The translations under genes were made by a program, and so were the position numbers. From positions 2,185,444-2,249,443 of the forward strand of contig JABFRN010000001.1 in NCBI GenBank assembly GCA_013141175.1: a stretch of DNA of 64,000 bases. The letters are read 5' to 3'. Source of the DNA: Lysobacter sp. GTDB taxonomy: Bacteria > Pseudomonadota > Gammaproteobacteria > Xanthomonadales > Xanthomonadaceae. The stretch's first letter is position 1; the number at the start of each line of letters is the position of its first letter. The notes under the pieces were generated by a model. That model saw only the letters and a program-made list of their open reading frames with translations, searched no databases and was not told where the DNA came from. Below are positions 27,394 to 36,928 of the stretch, piece by piece.

Positions 27394-30300
27394 TGGCTGA
27401 CATCACCGCATCGCTTGGTGACTTTGGTGCCGACCCAGCAGCATTGCACTTATTCGACGTTGACGGCCCAGAACTGTTGCCTTACGCAACAATTTTAGCT
27501 GCACGGCGTGGTGGCGATACGGCGCTTAGCGTTATCAGCGCGGTCTATGAATGGCAGGGTGCGCCTCTGATATTTCTTGTGAACGCTGACTCACTTGAAG
27601 GGGAGAGCCAACTTCATCGCATACGTCGCCTACTCGCCATGCGTGGGGATGCTCCCTATCTTGGTGTCATAGCGCCAGGACATCTTGACGTATACCGCAT
27701 TGAGCTCGACAAGAGATCCCTTCAACAAGCCAAGATTGAGGTGGGGAGTAATGGTCGCAATAAATTTGCAACGCTTTCGCGACTTGGCAATCTACGCCCA
27801 GGCGCCGCGATCAGCCAGCGAGGCTGGATTTCGAATGTTGTTTTGAACCTTCTCACCAGCTCAATTAATGGGCTTATAGAATTGGGAAAAATTTCGGACG
27901 AGGATGCCATCTCCTTAGTTGGTAGAGCGCTGTTTACTCGGTTCCTTGCTGATCGCGACTTATTGCCCAACGGGATGTCCGTGACAGGGACTGCAGCCAG
28001 CCTTTTCGACAATCGTTCGACAGCAGAAAGCACATCGAAATGGCTTGACTCTACGTTCAATGGCGATTTGTTACCGCTATCGAAAACCGTTTTCGCAAAA
28101 CTTCCGAAGCAGGCATACTCTATTTTGGGAGATGTGCTGAGGCGAGCACCAGATAGCCAACTTTTTCTTGGCTGGGAGGAGAAGTGGGATAATCTTGATT
28201 TCGCCCACATTCCCGTAGGCGTCTTAAGTCAGGCCTATGAGCTCTACCTGCGCAATCATGCGCCTGATCGACAAAGGCGCGAGGGAGGGTACTACACTCC
28301 GCGCACTATTGCGGATCTGATGGTCAGAGCGTCCTTTCGGGCACTGGAGCGCAACGGCGCTAGCAGCGGCGCCAAGGTTCTCGATCCTGCAGCAGGAGCA
28401 GGTGTCTTTCTGCTGACTGCGTTTCGCGAGCTCGTGGGCGAGCGTTGGCGTGTCGATGGGAAGCGGCCCAGCACGGGGATTCTCAGATCGATTCTCTACC
28501 GCCAAATAACCGGCTTTGACATCAATGAGGCTGCTCTGCGGTTTGCTGCGCTGGGCCTATATCTCATATCAATTGAGCTTGATCCTAACCCTAGACCAGT
28601 TGATAGACTGGGTTTCAAGAATCTTCGCGGAACCGTACTACATAGACTGGAAGCAGATGGTCAGACTAGTGGCTCGCAACTCGGCAGCCTCGGCCCACTC
28701 GTTGGTAAGCAGCATGTCGGAAAGTACGATCTAATTATCGGCAATCCACCATGGGCTAGTAGTACAAAGTTGCGCGATTGGCATTTAGTGCGTGCAACTG
28801 TTGCCCGCATTGCAGTCAGCAGAAATACCACTAACCCAAGCCCTCCTTTACCTAATGAGGGGCTTGATCTTCCCTTTGTTTGGCGAGCCATGGAGTGGGC
28901 AAAACCGAACGGCCAGATTGCATTCGCGCTCCATGCCCGGATTCTCTTCCAGCAGGGCGACGGGATGGCGGAGGCTCGCCGGGCATTGTTCGAGGCGCTT
29001 GACGTCACATCAATCATCAATGGCGTTGAATTGAGGCAAACCAAGGTATGGCCTGAAATTTCAGCGCCATTCTGCATTCTGATTGCAACAAATAAGGTGC
29101 CTGGTGTCGGTGCCGGCTTTCGCCTCATTAGCCCTAGATTGGAACAGGCGCTGAATGATGCGGGCAATATGCGAATCGATGCGCTCAACGCTGAACTTGT
29201 TCCATCATCAAAGCTTGGTGAAATGCCAGATATTCTGAAGATCTTGTTCAGAGGAACGAAAGCAGATCTTGGGATAGTGGAGCGCATCCGCGCACAAGGG
29301 CATCCCACGTTGGAAGCTTATTGGCGCCGGAACATTGGCGAGACGAATCGAGGCCTACTAAAAGGAAGTGGAAACGGTTATCAACGGCTTCGGCAGAGCA
29401 GCCGGGTGCGCATGAAAGGCGATGGTTTGCCAGGAGTAGATGCGCGCTATCTCCACGGTCTGCTGGAACTGACCGGCGAAAGCTTTACTGGCCCGTTCAT
29501 TGATAGCAGTGTCTTAGATGCTTTCTCACACAAACGCATCCATGACCCTAGAGCTATCGAGCTTTTCGCTGGGCCACTAGTCATCGTTCACAAGTCCCCG
29601 CCTGCTGCAACAGGGCGGATCGGGGTTGCTGTTTCCGATGGTGGCGTGATTTTCAACGAAACGTTTTACGGATACAGCCCACATAAACACCCCGAGGCTG
29701 CCACATTCGTACGTTATATCACCCTCATACTAGGGAGCAAGCTGGCAGCTTGGATGGCCCTCGTCACCAGCGGCGAATTTGGCTTCGAGCGTGAGGTCAT
29801 TGAGAAATCAACTATTGACCGTATACCCATCCCCGACTTCGGTGCAATAGCTCTCGTTCAGCGCACTGAAATCTTCCAGCTGTTCGATAAGTTGTGCATT
29901 GGAGAAGCTTCTTGGAGTGATGTCGATGAATGGGTGGCCCATCTTTATGGACTTGGGGGGCGCGACTTGCAGGTTATCTCAGACACACTTGACTACAACC
30001 TGCCTTTCTCCGAGAACAAGCGCAAGGCCCAGAGCCCACCAGAATCTGTGGGTAAGACAAACTTCCGAAATGTTCTTACTAAAGAAATTTCCCCTTGGTG
30101 TAAGCGATTCGGCACATCATTTGTAGTGCATGAGGTAACTCAGCTCACTAGCTCACCTTGGCACGGCATTGAGTTGCGGTTCGGCGATATCAGGCCATCA
30201 CAAACAGTTTCTGCAAGTGATTGGGCAGGGTTGCTGCGCGCTGCAGATGAGGTTGCGGGTTCGGAAATCATGATTCAAGCCGATGAAAACAGATTATTGA

Positions 30301-30410
30301 TAGGGCGGCTTGCCCAGCAACGCTACTGGACTACAACCCAGGCACGTCTGTTAGCGCAACGAATCATCTGGTCACACTTGGATGTGTTAAGAGGACAAGC
30401 CCGGACATGA
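27393..30410 (+). CDS. Large N6-adenine DNA methyltransferase (Eco57I/type IIG-like)
   Basis: A 1005-residue protein. The central methylase domain has GGYYTPRTIADLMV, motif I LDPAAGAGVFLL (Asp331 on) and motif IV IGNPPW (451-454), typical of gamma-class N6-adenine methylases. Residues 1-150 form a separate domain with PYLGVIAPGHLDVYRIE, of a kind found in front of Eco57I-like enzymes. The last 400 residues include a probable target-recognition region and a C-terminal domain. I see no nuclease motif in it; the nuclease seems to be the next gene, which overlaps by four bases. GC content is well below the surrounding DNA, pointing to transfer. BREX or DISARM partners are absent. Confidence 0.85.
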   Translation: MADITASLGDFGADPAALHLFDVDGPELLPYATILAARRGGDTALSVISAVYEWQGAPLIFLVNADSLEGESQLHRIRRLLAMRGDAPYLGVIAPGHLDVYRIELDKRSLQQAKIEVGSNGRNKFATLSRLGNLRPGAAISQRGWISNVVLNLLTSSINGLIELGKISDEDAISLVGRALFTRFLADRDLLPNGMSVTGTAASLFDNRSTAESTSKWLDSTFNGDLLPLSKTVFAKLPKQAYSILGDVLRRAPDSQLFLGWEEKWDNLDFAHIPVGVLSQAYELYLRNHAPDRQRREGGYYTPRTIADLMVRASFRALERNGASSGAKVLDPAAGAGVFLLTAFRELVGERWRVDGKRPSTGILRSILYRQITGFDINEAALRFAALGLYLISIELDPNPRPVDRLGFKNLRGTVLHRLEADGQTSGSQLGSLGPLVGKQHVGKYDLIIGNPPWASSTKLRDWHLVRATVARIAVSRNTTNPSPPLPNEGLDLPFVWRAMEWAKPNGQIAFALHARILFQQGDGMAEARRALFEALDVTSIINGVELRQTKVWPEISAPFCILIATNKVPGVGAGFRLISPRLEQALNDAGNMRIDALNAELVPSSKLGEMPDILKILFRGTKADLGIVERIRAQGHPTLEAYWRRNIGETNRGLLKGSGNGYQRLRQSSRVRMKGDGLPGVDARYLHGLLELTGESFTGPFIDSSVLDAFSHKRIHDPRAIELFAGPLVIVHKSPPAATGRIGVAVSDGGVIFNETFYGYSPHKHPEAATFVRYITLILGSKLAAWMALVTSGEFGFEREVIEKSTIDRIPIPDFGAIALVQRTEIFQLFDKLCIGEASWSDVDEWVAHLYGLGGRDLQVISDTLDYNLPFSENKRKAQSPPESVGKTNFRNVLTKEISPWCKRFGTSFVVHEVTQLTSSPWHGIELRFGDIRPSQTVSASDWAGLLRAADEVAGSEIMIQADENRLLIGRLAQQRYWTTTQARLLAQRIIWSHLDVLRGQART

Positions 30411-31117
30411 AGTCTTCCGCCATTCGTCCCCGCCCAGATCAGATTGGTGAGTTGACGCGTGGCTTGCGACTGCCACTACCCGCTATCGATGTGGCATATC
30501 TAGAGATTATTGCCGAAAGTCTATCTCGCGCGTTCGATGATGTTCGTGCCAACAGCCCGGTGGTGGTGGCTTCTGGCAGCGAGGCGGAAGTGACAGCCTT
30601 GCTGGAAACGCGTCTGAATGCATTGCTTGAACAGGATCCTTTTTGGGGGCAGCTGGTGATGTGCGTCGTTAGGGGAAAGGAGACCGTTAGCTTTGACGGC
30701 TCGCATCTTGAGAAGCGGCCAGACCTTTCGATCTATCTCTCTAATCGAGAACGTAACTTTCCATTGATCGCTGAGGCCAAGATCCTTGATTCCACCGCAG
30801 CGAAAACTGAAACAATGTACTGCAATAAAGGATTGTGCCGTTTTCTGGACGGTGACTACGCATGGGCAAACCAGGAAGCCTTCATGGTTGCCTATGTCCG
30901 CGATGGCTCCTCGATCAATGGCAAGCTAGTTCCATTCCTAGCAAGTGCCATGATGAAGACACCACCTCTCTACTCGGTGGAAGTGCTTCCCTATCCTCCT
31001 AAGAGCGGAGTTGGGCATCTTGCTTGCTCAAGGCATAGCAGGAGCTTTGTCTACAACAACCAAACGCCACCTGCGAGTCCAGGCCCGATCAATATTTTGC
31101 ATCTGTGGTTATCGTAG
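30407..31117 (+). CDS. Putative PD-(D/E)xK restriction-type nuclease
   Basis: A 236-residue protein whose ATG overlaps the methylase stop (ATGA). The segment KRPDLSIYL followed by PLIAEAKIL gives Asp106, Glu123 and Lys125, a classic PD-(D/E)xK arrangement. The remainder matches no family I recognise. Coupling to an adenine methylase argues that it is the cutting partner of a two-gene restriction-modification system. It could instead be a modification-dependent or abortive nuclease. Confidence 0.65.
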   Translation: MKSSAIRPRPDQIGELTRGLRLPLPAIDVAYLEIIAESLSRAFDDVRANSPVVVASGSEAEVTALLETRLNALLEQDPFWGQLVMCVVRGKETVSFDGSHLEKRPDLSIYLSNRERNFPLIAEAKILDSTAAKTETMYCNKGLCRFLDGDYAWANQEAFMVAYVRDGSSINGKLVPFLASAMMKTPPLYSVEVLPYPPKSGVGHLACSRHSRSFVYNNQTPPASPGPINILHLWLS

Positions 31118-31277
31118 TGAACAGACTGAGCGTCAGGCCGCATCAGCCATCTCTGTACTGAACGCGGGCCGCCACTTAAATCATTCAAGTGACCGTCCCG
31201 GATGCGGACATCATCCGCTAATTCAATGGCCTCTTGGCAGCCCGCCGGGGAACAGCAGTTGCAGATCCGTCCGCGAT

Positions 31278-32074
31278 AGAAACCTAGGACACCCACTTTT
31301 TTAATCCGTAGCCGTGCGGTCGATTGACGCAATGTGCCATAGCGTGCGCTTAGCATTTCGCTCTTCCGGTTCAATGCCCGAGGAAGGCGAACAACGGCTT
31401 CACTGGTCGTCGAACCAAAGCCATCGAACAATCGCACCACCCCAACACACCCACCCATCACCCGCGCTCCAGCACCCCACAACGCCGCAACACCGCACGA
31501 CAAGTCGGCGGCGAAACATCCAGATCCAAACGCAGTTGCACGACATCTTCAGTGCAGACCGGGGCGGCGTTCCGATGCAAGAGCGTGATCCGTCCTCCGA
31601 AACCGGGATCGCCCAGCGCGGCTTCGGCCAGCAGATGCAGCACGTGCACCAGATAGCGTGGCCAGTCGAGTCCGGTGACGTCCACTTCCAATTCCCAGCG
31701 TCCCTCGCTGTCGTCCCAGATCACGTCGGTCGCGGTGTCTGCGGCGGGGCCATCGCGGGTGCGTAGCGGAACCAGCAGGTCTGCGATGCGGGGATGCCGG
31801 GCTTCGGCATCGATCAAGGCAAAACCCAGTGCGTCCGACTCGATGCAGGTCAACAACGGTGCGACGGCGGTGCGGGTGGGATTGCCGCGAACAGACGTAC
31901 TTTTGTGAAATTGGCCAGCCAGGCCGAGCGTTCGCTGGCGGGCTGTTTCGCCAGCAGGCGAGCGAGGCCGCGTGCCAGGGCCTGCATGTCGGGTTTGCGC
32001 AGGCCCCGTGCGTGCAGGAAGTAGAGGCGGAAACCCAGCCGGATTTCGGCGCTGCTGGCGCCGACGGCAACGCG
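31278..32074 (-). pseudogene. Decayed, fused copy of the last two genes of the GH3 operon
   Basis: On the minus strand this segment contains a fragment of the ArgRS-like gene (SSAEIRLGFRLYFLHARGLRKPD) joined directly to the unknown last gene (MQALARGLARLLA and onwards). The intact versions are at 36928-38034 and 36287-36928. The junction lies at a 9-bp sequence, TGTCGGGTT, which occurs at 36817-36825 and 37143-37151 in the intact copy, so a 326-bp deletion between these short repeats explains the fusion. A one-base loss near 31887 shifts the frame; the remaining 130 codons to 31458 stay open. The direct repeat begins at AGAAACCTAGG (31278) and matches 36095 onward. Confidence 0.85.
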
Positions 32075-32084
32075 CTGGTGGAAC

Positions 32085-34498
32085 TCAGGCCATCCGCAGT
32101 CCCTTCGGCCCGGGATCATCTTGCGTCGGATTGTTCTGTGCCTGTGCCAGCATCTGTGCCTGCTGCTGAGCCAATATGTCGACCTTCTGCAGCGATTGTT
32201 CGACCGGGCGATCGATCGCTTGCGCCACATCGGTCATCGCGCGGCGCGCCGCCGGATCGGACGGGTCTTGCCCTTGCACGACGAACAGCAGCGCTCCGGC
32301 GGCGACCTGCGACCCATCCTGCTGGCGCTTGCCGGTCTCATTGATCGCGAGATGGTCGGCGGAGGTGATGCCGGCCGCTTTGGCGTCGTGGAATGCGCCC
32401 ATCGCCAGTCGTTCGCTGGTCGCATCGAAGCCGCGTCCGCGTTCCGTATCGATGCCCGCCACGCCACGCTCGATCTGTTGGTAGAGACGATGATCGGGAC
32501 AGTTGGGATCACGCGGGTCTGGAAGGCGAGTCGCCAACGATGCCAAGGATATCGCCGTCGTCATCGAATCAGCGCGAGCGTCGTGGTTCTGTTCCGAATG
32601 GCGTTCGGTCGCATGCGGTGTCGCGCCCATGCGCGTCTGCGCATGCTCGATATCGTCTGGCGCCGTAACGGCAGCAATCGTGTAAGTCTTACCGTCTGTG
32701 TCCAGGCGCAGGCTGGCCAACTCGTGCCGGCCATCGGCCTGTGGTCGTGCTTGCAATGCGGTCGTCGCCGGGTCCAGTCCATTCGCATCCCATGTCGCAC
32801 GCACGGCGACGGCCGCGGCGGAGACCTGCTCGGCACTCGCATCGACGCCCGCGTTGCGATACGCGCCCGCGACCGTATCGCGCAAGCGCGCATCGGCGTC
32901 CATCGGCGGCACGGGCGGGATCTCGCGCGGAGGCGGCAGGCGCGCCTGCAATACCTCGCGGGTCGCTTCCAGTTCGTCGTGCAGTCGGCCACTTGCGGTG
33001 GCGTCGACGAGCATGCCGTCGCTGACCCAGCGGCCATTCGCCTGTCGTTGATACCGATCACCGTCCGAAGCCACCAGCGTGTCGGTATCGGTGCATGGCG
33101 CACGGCGTCGGGCATCTCGCCATGCGCCTTCCAGCCGTTGCGGATGTAGGCATCTTCGTAGCGCGCCGCGATCGAGGCCGGGCTGTTCGTCGCGTTCTCC
33201 ACCACGATCTGCGCCGCTTGCCGGTCCAGGCGCTCGGCGCGCGCTGCATCGGCGGTTTCGGTCGAATACGGCGTCATCCCGCGCTCGACGAACGGGCCGT
33301 AGACCTTGCGTTCCCACTGCCCATTCTCGGGATCGCGTTCCCAATTCGATGGCTGACTGCTCGGCGCATCGCCCGCTTCGGCGGGCAGCGAGAACGGCTC
33401 GCGCTGCGACGGCGGGCCGCGCAGAACCAATTCCACTGAGGCACTGGTCGCTTGATAGTTGAGCGCGTTTTCGGTTGCAGGTGAAGCGCGCAGATCGCCG
33501 CGCCGGGCATTGTCAATGCTGTCGTCGGTGCTGTCGATCGGCGCGCTTCGTCGCCAGCCCTCGGTGGGCTTGTCCGGGTCGTAGCTCCAGGATTGGCCGG
33601 CGAGTTCCTGGTTGTAGATGCGACGGTTGTCGGTCCACTCGGCGATTTTCTCGCCCGCGAAGACGCCCGCGACACCGCCGATGGCCCCGGTGACCAACAG
33701 GCCAGGACCCGATTCGACGCCTGCGACAGCACCGGCTGCCATGCCGATGCCGGCACCCGCCCAGCCACCGACGCTGCGCGCGCCGAAGTGGATCAACTCC
33801 GACTCGGCGCCCGTGCGATTGCCTTCACCCGCCAATCGATGCGCCGTGCGGACGCTGTCGGCACCGTCATAGACTTCCAGCGCGAGTCCGGCGACGCCGA
33901 GAGCACGCCCAGCTTGTATGTGTGCAGGGCGAACGCGATGGGGCGCGTCGATCTCCGGCGACGCAAAGTCGTATCTGGACGCACGCAGACGCGGGCTGTC
34001 TTGAAATACCTGTTGCGCGTCGTAGCCGGCACTGTAGCGAGCGTGGTCTTCGGTGCTGATGAATTTCTGTTCGTACGCCTCATCCAGCAATTCTTTACTC
34101 ATCGATCGATGCGCGTCGGGATGGTGACGCATGATCTGCTCGGAATCGAAATACTTGTCGTCCGCCCAGAGGCGGGTGACACGGCCAGCTTGGTTCTCGC
34201 GCTCGGCGACTTCGAGCATGGAAATTTCGCCAGCGTTGACGCGAGTGATTTGGCCGGTTCGTAGTTTGTGTTCGGTGTCGGGGGCAGAGACTATGGTGAC
34301 TTTTCTGTCGGCGATGTATTGCAGAAGTTCGTGCTTGAGCGGGCCGTCTTCGATTTCGTCCAAGACCGTTTTTGTGATTGCAAAATTGCGATCCTGTTCC
34401 TTTGCCGCATCCAGATAAGTATCAAGCAGTTCCGGGCCGCCTGCACGATAGGCGTAAACAAGGCTGTTGGTATCAGCGAGGAAGTATCCGTTGCTCAT
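32085..34498 (-). pseudogene. Type IV secretion effector with N-terminal PIN nuclease and C-terminal XVIPCD, frameshifted
   Basis: The first 469 codons and the last 334 lie in two frames that meet at 33089-33094, where one C seems to be lost; joined, they encode about 804 residues. Residues 1-125 look like a PIN nuclease: LADTNSLVYAY (Asp9), VLDEIED (Glu48), AGEISML (Glu91) and WADDKYF (Asp113). Residues about 220-290 are a glycine-rich helical stretch (GAGIGMAAGAVAGV). A central module with LVASDGDRYQRQANGRW is common in such effectors. The end (PDHRLYQQIERGVAG to AIDRPVEQSLQKVD, Q-rich) is an XVIPCD. It is either a pseudogene or a sequencing error; three small genes upstream may include its immunity gene. 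Confidence 0.75.
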
Positions 34499-34511
34499 TG
34501 AGGTTCCTTTC

Positions 34512-34931
34512 TCATCCGATTAAATGGGCGCGGGCGTAATCACGGACTTTGCCGAACAACGTACCTAAATCAACGAATTCAAGGCCTGGAAGCCAACGGT
34601 CTGCAAGTCGACGCGCTCTCCAAGCCAACTCACCTTCAATTTCATTATTCTCACGTTCCTGTCTCAAGAACTCGGCAAAGTCATCGGGCATTTCCTGCTT
34701 GAAGTGCTCGACGAATGCAGCGACTTCCTCGTCGGTCCATTGGCGCCATTTCGCACGTTCTGTCATGACTTCTTCGTAATCAGCCACCATTTCGTCAAAT
34801 ATCTGTTCGTTAGATTTTCTGCGTTTCCAAGGGCGGTTGAGATACCGCAGGATGTTCGCCTTCAAATTCTCATCTGTTAGCGCATCGATCTTGCCTTGCA
34901 GTTCGGGGCTTATGTGGTTGTCTGCGTTCAT
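34512..34931 (-). CDS. Small cytoplasmic protein upstream of the PIN effector (candidate immunity)
   Basis: A 139-residue, strongly charged protein without signal peptide, beginning MNADNHISPELQGKID and predicted largely helical (AAFVEHFKQEMPDDFAEFLR). It ends 13 bases before the effector start and is on the same strand. A cytoplasmic inhibitor would suit a nuclease toxin, unlike the lipoprotein next to the HExxH effectors. I do not recognise the family; the immunity role is inferred from position only. Confidence 0.55.
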   Translation of the reverse strand: MNADNHISPELQGKIDALTDENLKANILRYLNRPWKRRKSNEQIFDEMVADYEEVMTERAKWRQWTDEEVAAFVEHFKQEMPDDFAEFLRQERENNEIEGELAWRARRLADRWLPGLEFVDLGTLFGKVRDYARAHLIG

Positions 34932-35040
34932 GGCGGCACTCTTGTTTGAGCAAGGATTGATTTCAATTGATTTCTCATATGCGCCATGCGCATGCATATT
35001 GCGGGCTTGAACGGGGAATGGATGACGCTCAGGCGATCCA

Positions 35041-35433
35041 TCAGGAGATACACTGCTGGCAGAGATACCTCCCGCTTCTGTCCGCTTCGATGGCGCAGCC
35101 GCATTGTTTGCAGCGGTTCTGCAGATAACCGGGAATCCCATAACAGCGCCAGGAGACATCGTTCGACGGCGCGTAGTGCTCAAGATCGGCATCCTCTTCC
35201 GTCATATCGAAAAAAAAGTCCACACGCCTTCCATCGCTCGCAACAATCCACTCAATGTAGTCCCATTCATTAGCGTCGTTGAAGACTGCGATACGCCATC
35301 CGTTGCTCGCGTTGTACCCGACCACACCCGCATAGACCCACTGAGGCTCTTGCATGGGCGTCAGCACGATCTCTCCAGATTCGATCGCGCGAAGGAATGA
35401 AAAAATATCTTCTTTGCTGATGGCTAGCGTCAT
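35041..35433 (-). CDS. Uncharacterised protein with C-terminal zinc ribbon
   Basis: A 130-residue protein. Its first 95 residues form an alpha/beta domain rich in aromatic residues (WVYAGVVGYNASNGWRIAVF, EWDYIEWIV), a pattern seen in small immunity or polymorphic-toxin-associated proteins. The end carries CKQCGCAI and LCQQC, a likely zinc-binding knuckle. The start overlaps the stop of the 64-codon gene upstream by four bases (ATGA). GC content is lower than the surroundings. Function unknown. Confidence 0.6.
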   Translation of the reverse strand: MTLAISKEDIFSFLRAIESGEIVLTPMQEPQWVYAGVVGYNASNGWRIAVFNDANEWDYIEWIVASDGRRVDFFFDMTEEDADLEHYAPSNDVSWRCYGIPGYLQNRCKQCGCAIEADRSGRYLCQQCIS

Positions 35434-35624
35434 ACGTCTCCCTTCTGCGCAGGCAGGCCACCGGCGGGCAGCGACCCGAGCACGTGCATCGTCCGTTCGT
35501 TGATCGCATCCACATCCCGCAGCAACTGCAGGTCGTTCAACGGGTCGCTGCGGTTCGTGCGCAGACCGGGGCGAGATGTGTGCTGATCGTGATCCTGTGT
35601 GGGCATCTGCGATTCCTTCGGCAT
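35430..35624 (-). CDS. Small hypothetical protein at the head of the effector operon
   Basis: A 64-residue protein from ATG 35624 (ATG 35606 is an alternative). It is hydrophilic, with RSDPLNDLQLLRDVDAINER in the middle and a glycine/proline-rich end. It overlaps the next gene by four bases, so it begins a row of four coupled genes ending with the PIN effector. No family is recognised. Confidence 0.45.
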   Translation of the reverse strand: MPKESQMPTQDHDQHTSRPGLRTNRSDPLNDLQLLRDVDAINERTMHVLGSLPAGGLPAQKGDV

Positions 35625-35717
35625 GCCCTGAATGTTACCCGGCGAGGGGGGCTCGATGGGTGGCTGGTGGAATTCCCTGCACATTCCCCCAAAAAAGTCC
35701 TTCCAAAACAATGCCTT

Positions 35718-35776
35718 GACGGGAAGAAATAAAAAGCCCGTTTTCTGCCTGTCCTTCTTCCTGCTTTCTTCCCGTC
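35718..35776. repeat. Perfect 12-bp inverted repeat with 35-bp spacer
   Basis: GACGGGAAGAAA (35718-35729) is mirrored by TTTCTTCCCGTC (35765-35776). It lies between the divergent effector operon and the HTH gene and could be an operator or the footprint of a recombinase. Confidence 0.65.
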
Positions 35777-35787
35777 CGATCCATAGT

Positions 35788-36066
35788 GTGTGTCTCGCCC
35801 GCTGCAACCGCAGCCTGTCGAGAACCAAGCCATGCAAGACCGTACCGCCGCGCACGCCGCCCCCGGGGGAAGCGCGCGCCTTCGATGAGAACCAACTCGC
35901 CCGACGCTGGGACATCTCCGTCCATACGCTGCAGCAAAGGCGCCGGATGGGTATCGGTCCGATCTACCTGAAGCTCGGCAACCGCGTCAGTTACCGCCGC
36001 GAGGACATCGAACAGTACGAACGTCAGGCGCTGCGTCGCGGCACCGGCGAACGCGCGTTCGCGTGA
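35788..36066 (+). CDS. AlpA/excisionase-like helix-turn-helix protein, start uncertain
   Basis: The recognisable part reads DENQLARRWDISVHTLQQRR then IGPIYLKLGNRVSYRREDIEQYE, an HTH_17/MerR-type winged helix as in AlpA and excisionase proteins of integrative elements. No ATG lies in this frame close upstream; I give the in-frame GTG at 35788. An ATG at 35832 opens a frame (MQDRTAAHAAPGG) that would suit such proteins but ends after 18 codons in a GC-rich tract near 35880, so a small frameshift is possible. Its stop is 28 bases before the second direct repeat. Confidence 0.5.
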   Translation: MCLARCNRSLSRTKPCKTVPPRTPPPGEARAFDENQLARRWDISVHTLQQRRRMGIGPIYLKLGNRVSYRREDIEQYERQALRRGTGERAFA

Positions 36067-36094
36067 GGACGACAGAAACCACAGAAACCTAGGA

Positions 36095-36826
36095 AGAAAC
36101 CTAGGACACCCACTTTTTTAATCCGTAGCCGTGCAGTCGATCGACGCAACGCGCCATAGCGTGCGGTTCGCATTTCGTTCTTCAGGTTCAAGACTCCGAG
36201 CAAAGCGAACAACGGTTTCGATTGGATGTCACTGGTCGTAGAACCAAGCTGTCGAACAATCCATAGCACCCCAACACACCCGCCCATCACCCGCAATCCA
36301 CCACCCCACAACGCCGCAACACCGCACGACAAGTCGGCGGCGAAGTATCCAGATCCAAACGCAGTTGCACGACGTCTTCCGTGCAGACCGGGGCGGCGTT
36401 CCGGTGCAAGAGCGTGATTCGTCCTCCGAAGCCGGGATCGCCCAACGCGGCTTCGGCCAGCAGATGCAGCACGTGCACCAGATAGCGTGGCCAGTCGAGT
36501 CCGGTCACGTCCACTTCGAGTTCCCAGCGTCCGTCGCTGTCGTCCCAGATCACGTCGGTCGCGGTGTCTGCGGCGGGGCCATCGCGGGTGCGTAGCGGAA
36601 CCAGCAGGTCTGCGATGCGGGGATGCCGGGCTTCGGCATCGATCAAGGCAAAACCCAGTGCGTCCGACTCGATGCAGGTCAACAACGGTGCGACGGCGGT
36701 GCGGGTGGGATTGCCTGCGAACAGACGCACTTTGGTGAAGTTGGCCAACCAGGCGGAGCGTTCGCTGGCGGGCTGTTGCGCCAGCAGGCGAGCGAGGCCG
36801 CGTGCCAAGGCCTGCATGTCGGGTTC
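36095..36826. repeat. Direct repeat, intact copy (matches 31278-31993)
   Basis: From AGAAACCTAGG at 36095 the sequence parallels 31278 onward through the whole unknown last gene of the operon. Homology resumes at about 37143-37236, matching 31986-32074. Together the two copies flank about 4 kb carrying the PIN effector row and the HTH gene. A further partial AGAAACCT lies just before it (36083). Confidence 0.85.
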
Positions 36827-36928
36827 GCGCACGACGACGAACAGGGTGCGGCGCTCCGAGACTTCTGTAGCGGCGTGTGCGACCGACGCCAGGCGCCGGG
36901 CCATCAGGAGTTCATGCAGGGATGGCAT
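36287..36928 (-). CDS. Unknown protein, last gene of the GH3 operon
   Basis: A 213-residue protein. ATG 36928 overlaps the stop of the ArgRS-like gene (TAATG), so the two are translationally coupled; ATG 36940 is an alternative. It is a soluble protein with an N-terminal helical region (MPSLHELLMARRLASVAHAA) and an alpha/beta remainder (FALIDAEARHPRIADLLVPL, GRWELEVDVTGLDWPRYLVH). I know no family for it. Its tight coupling suggests a subunit or partner of the ArgRS-like protein. A decayed copy lies at 31278-32074. Confidence 0.7.
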   Translation of the reverse strand: MPSLHELLMARRLASVAHAATEVSERRTLFVVVREPDMQALARGLARLLAQQPASERSAWLANFTKVRLFAGNPTRTAVAPLLTCIESDALGFALIDAEARHPRIADLLVPLRTRDGPAADTATDVIWDDSDGRWELEVDVTGLDWPRYLVHVLHLLAEAALGDPGFGGRITLLHRNAAPVCTEDVVQLRLDLDTSPPTCRAVLRRCGVVDCG

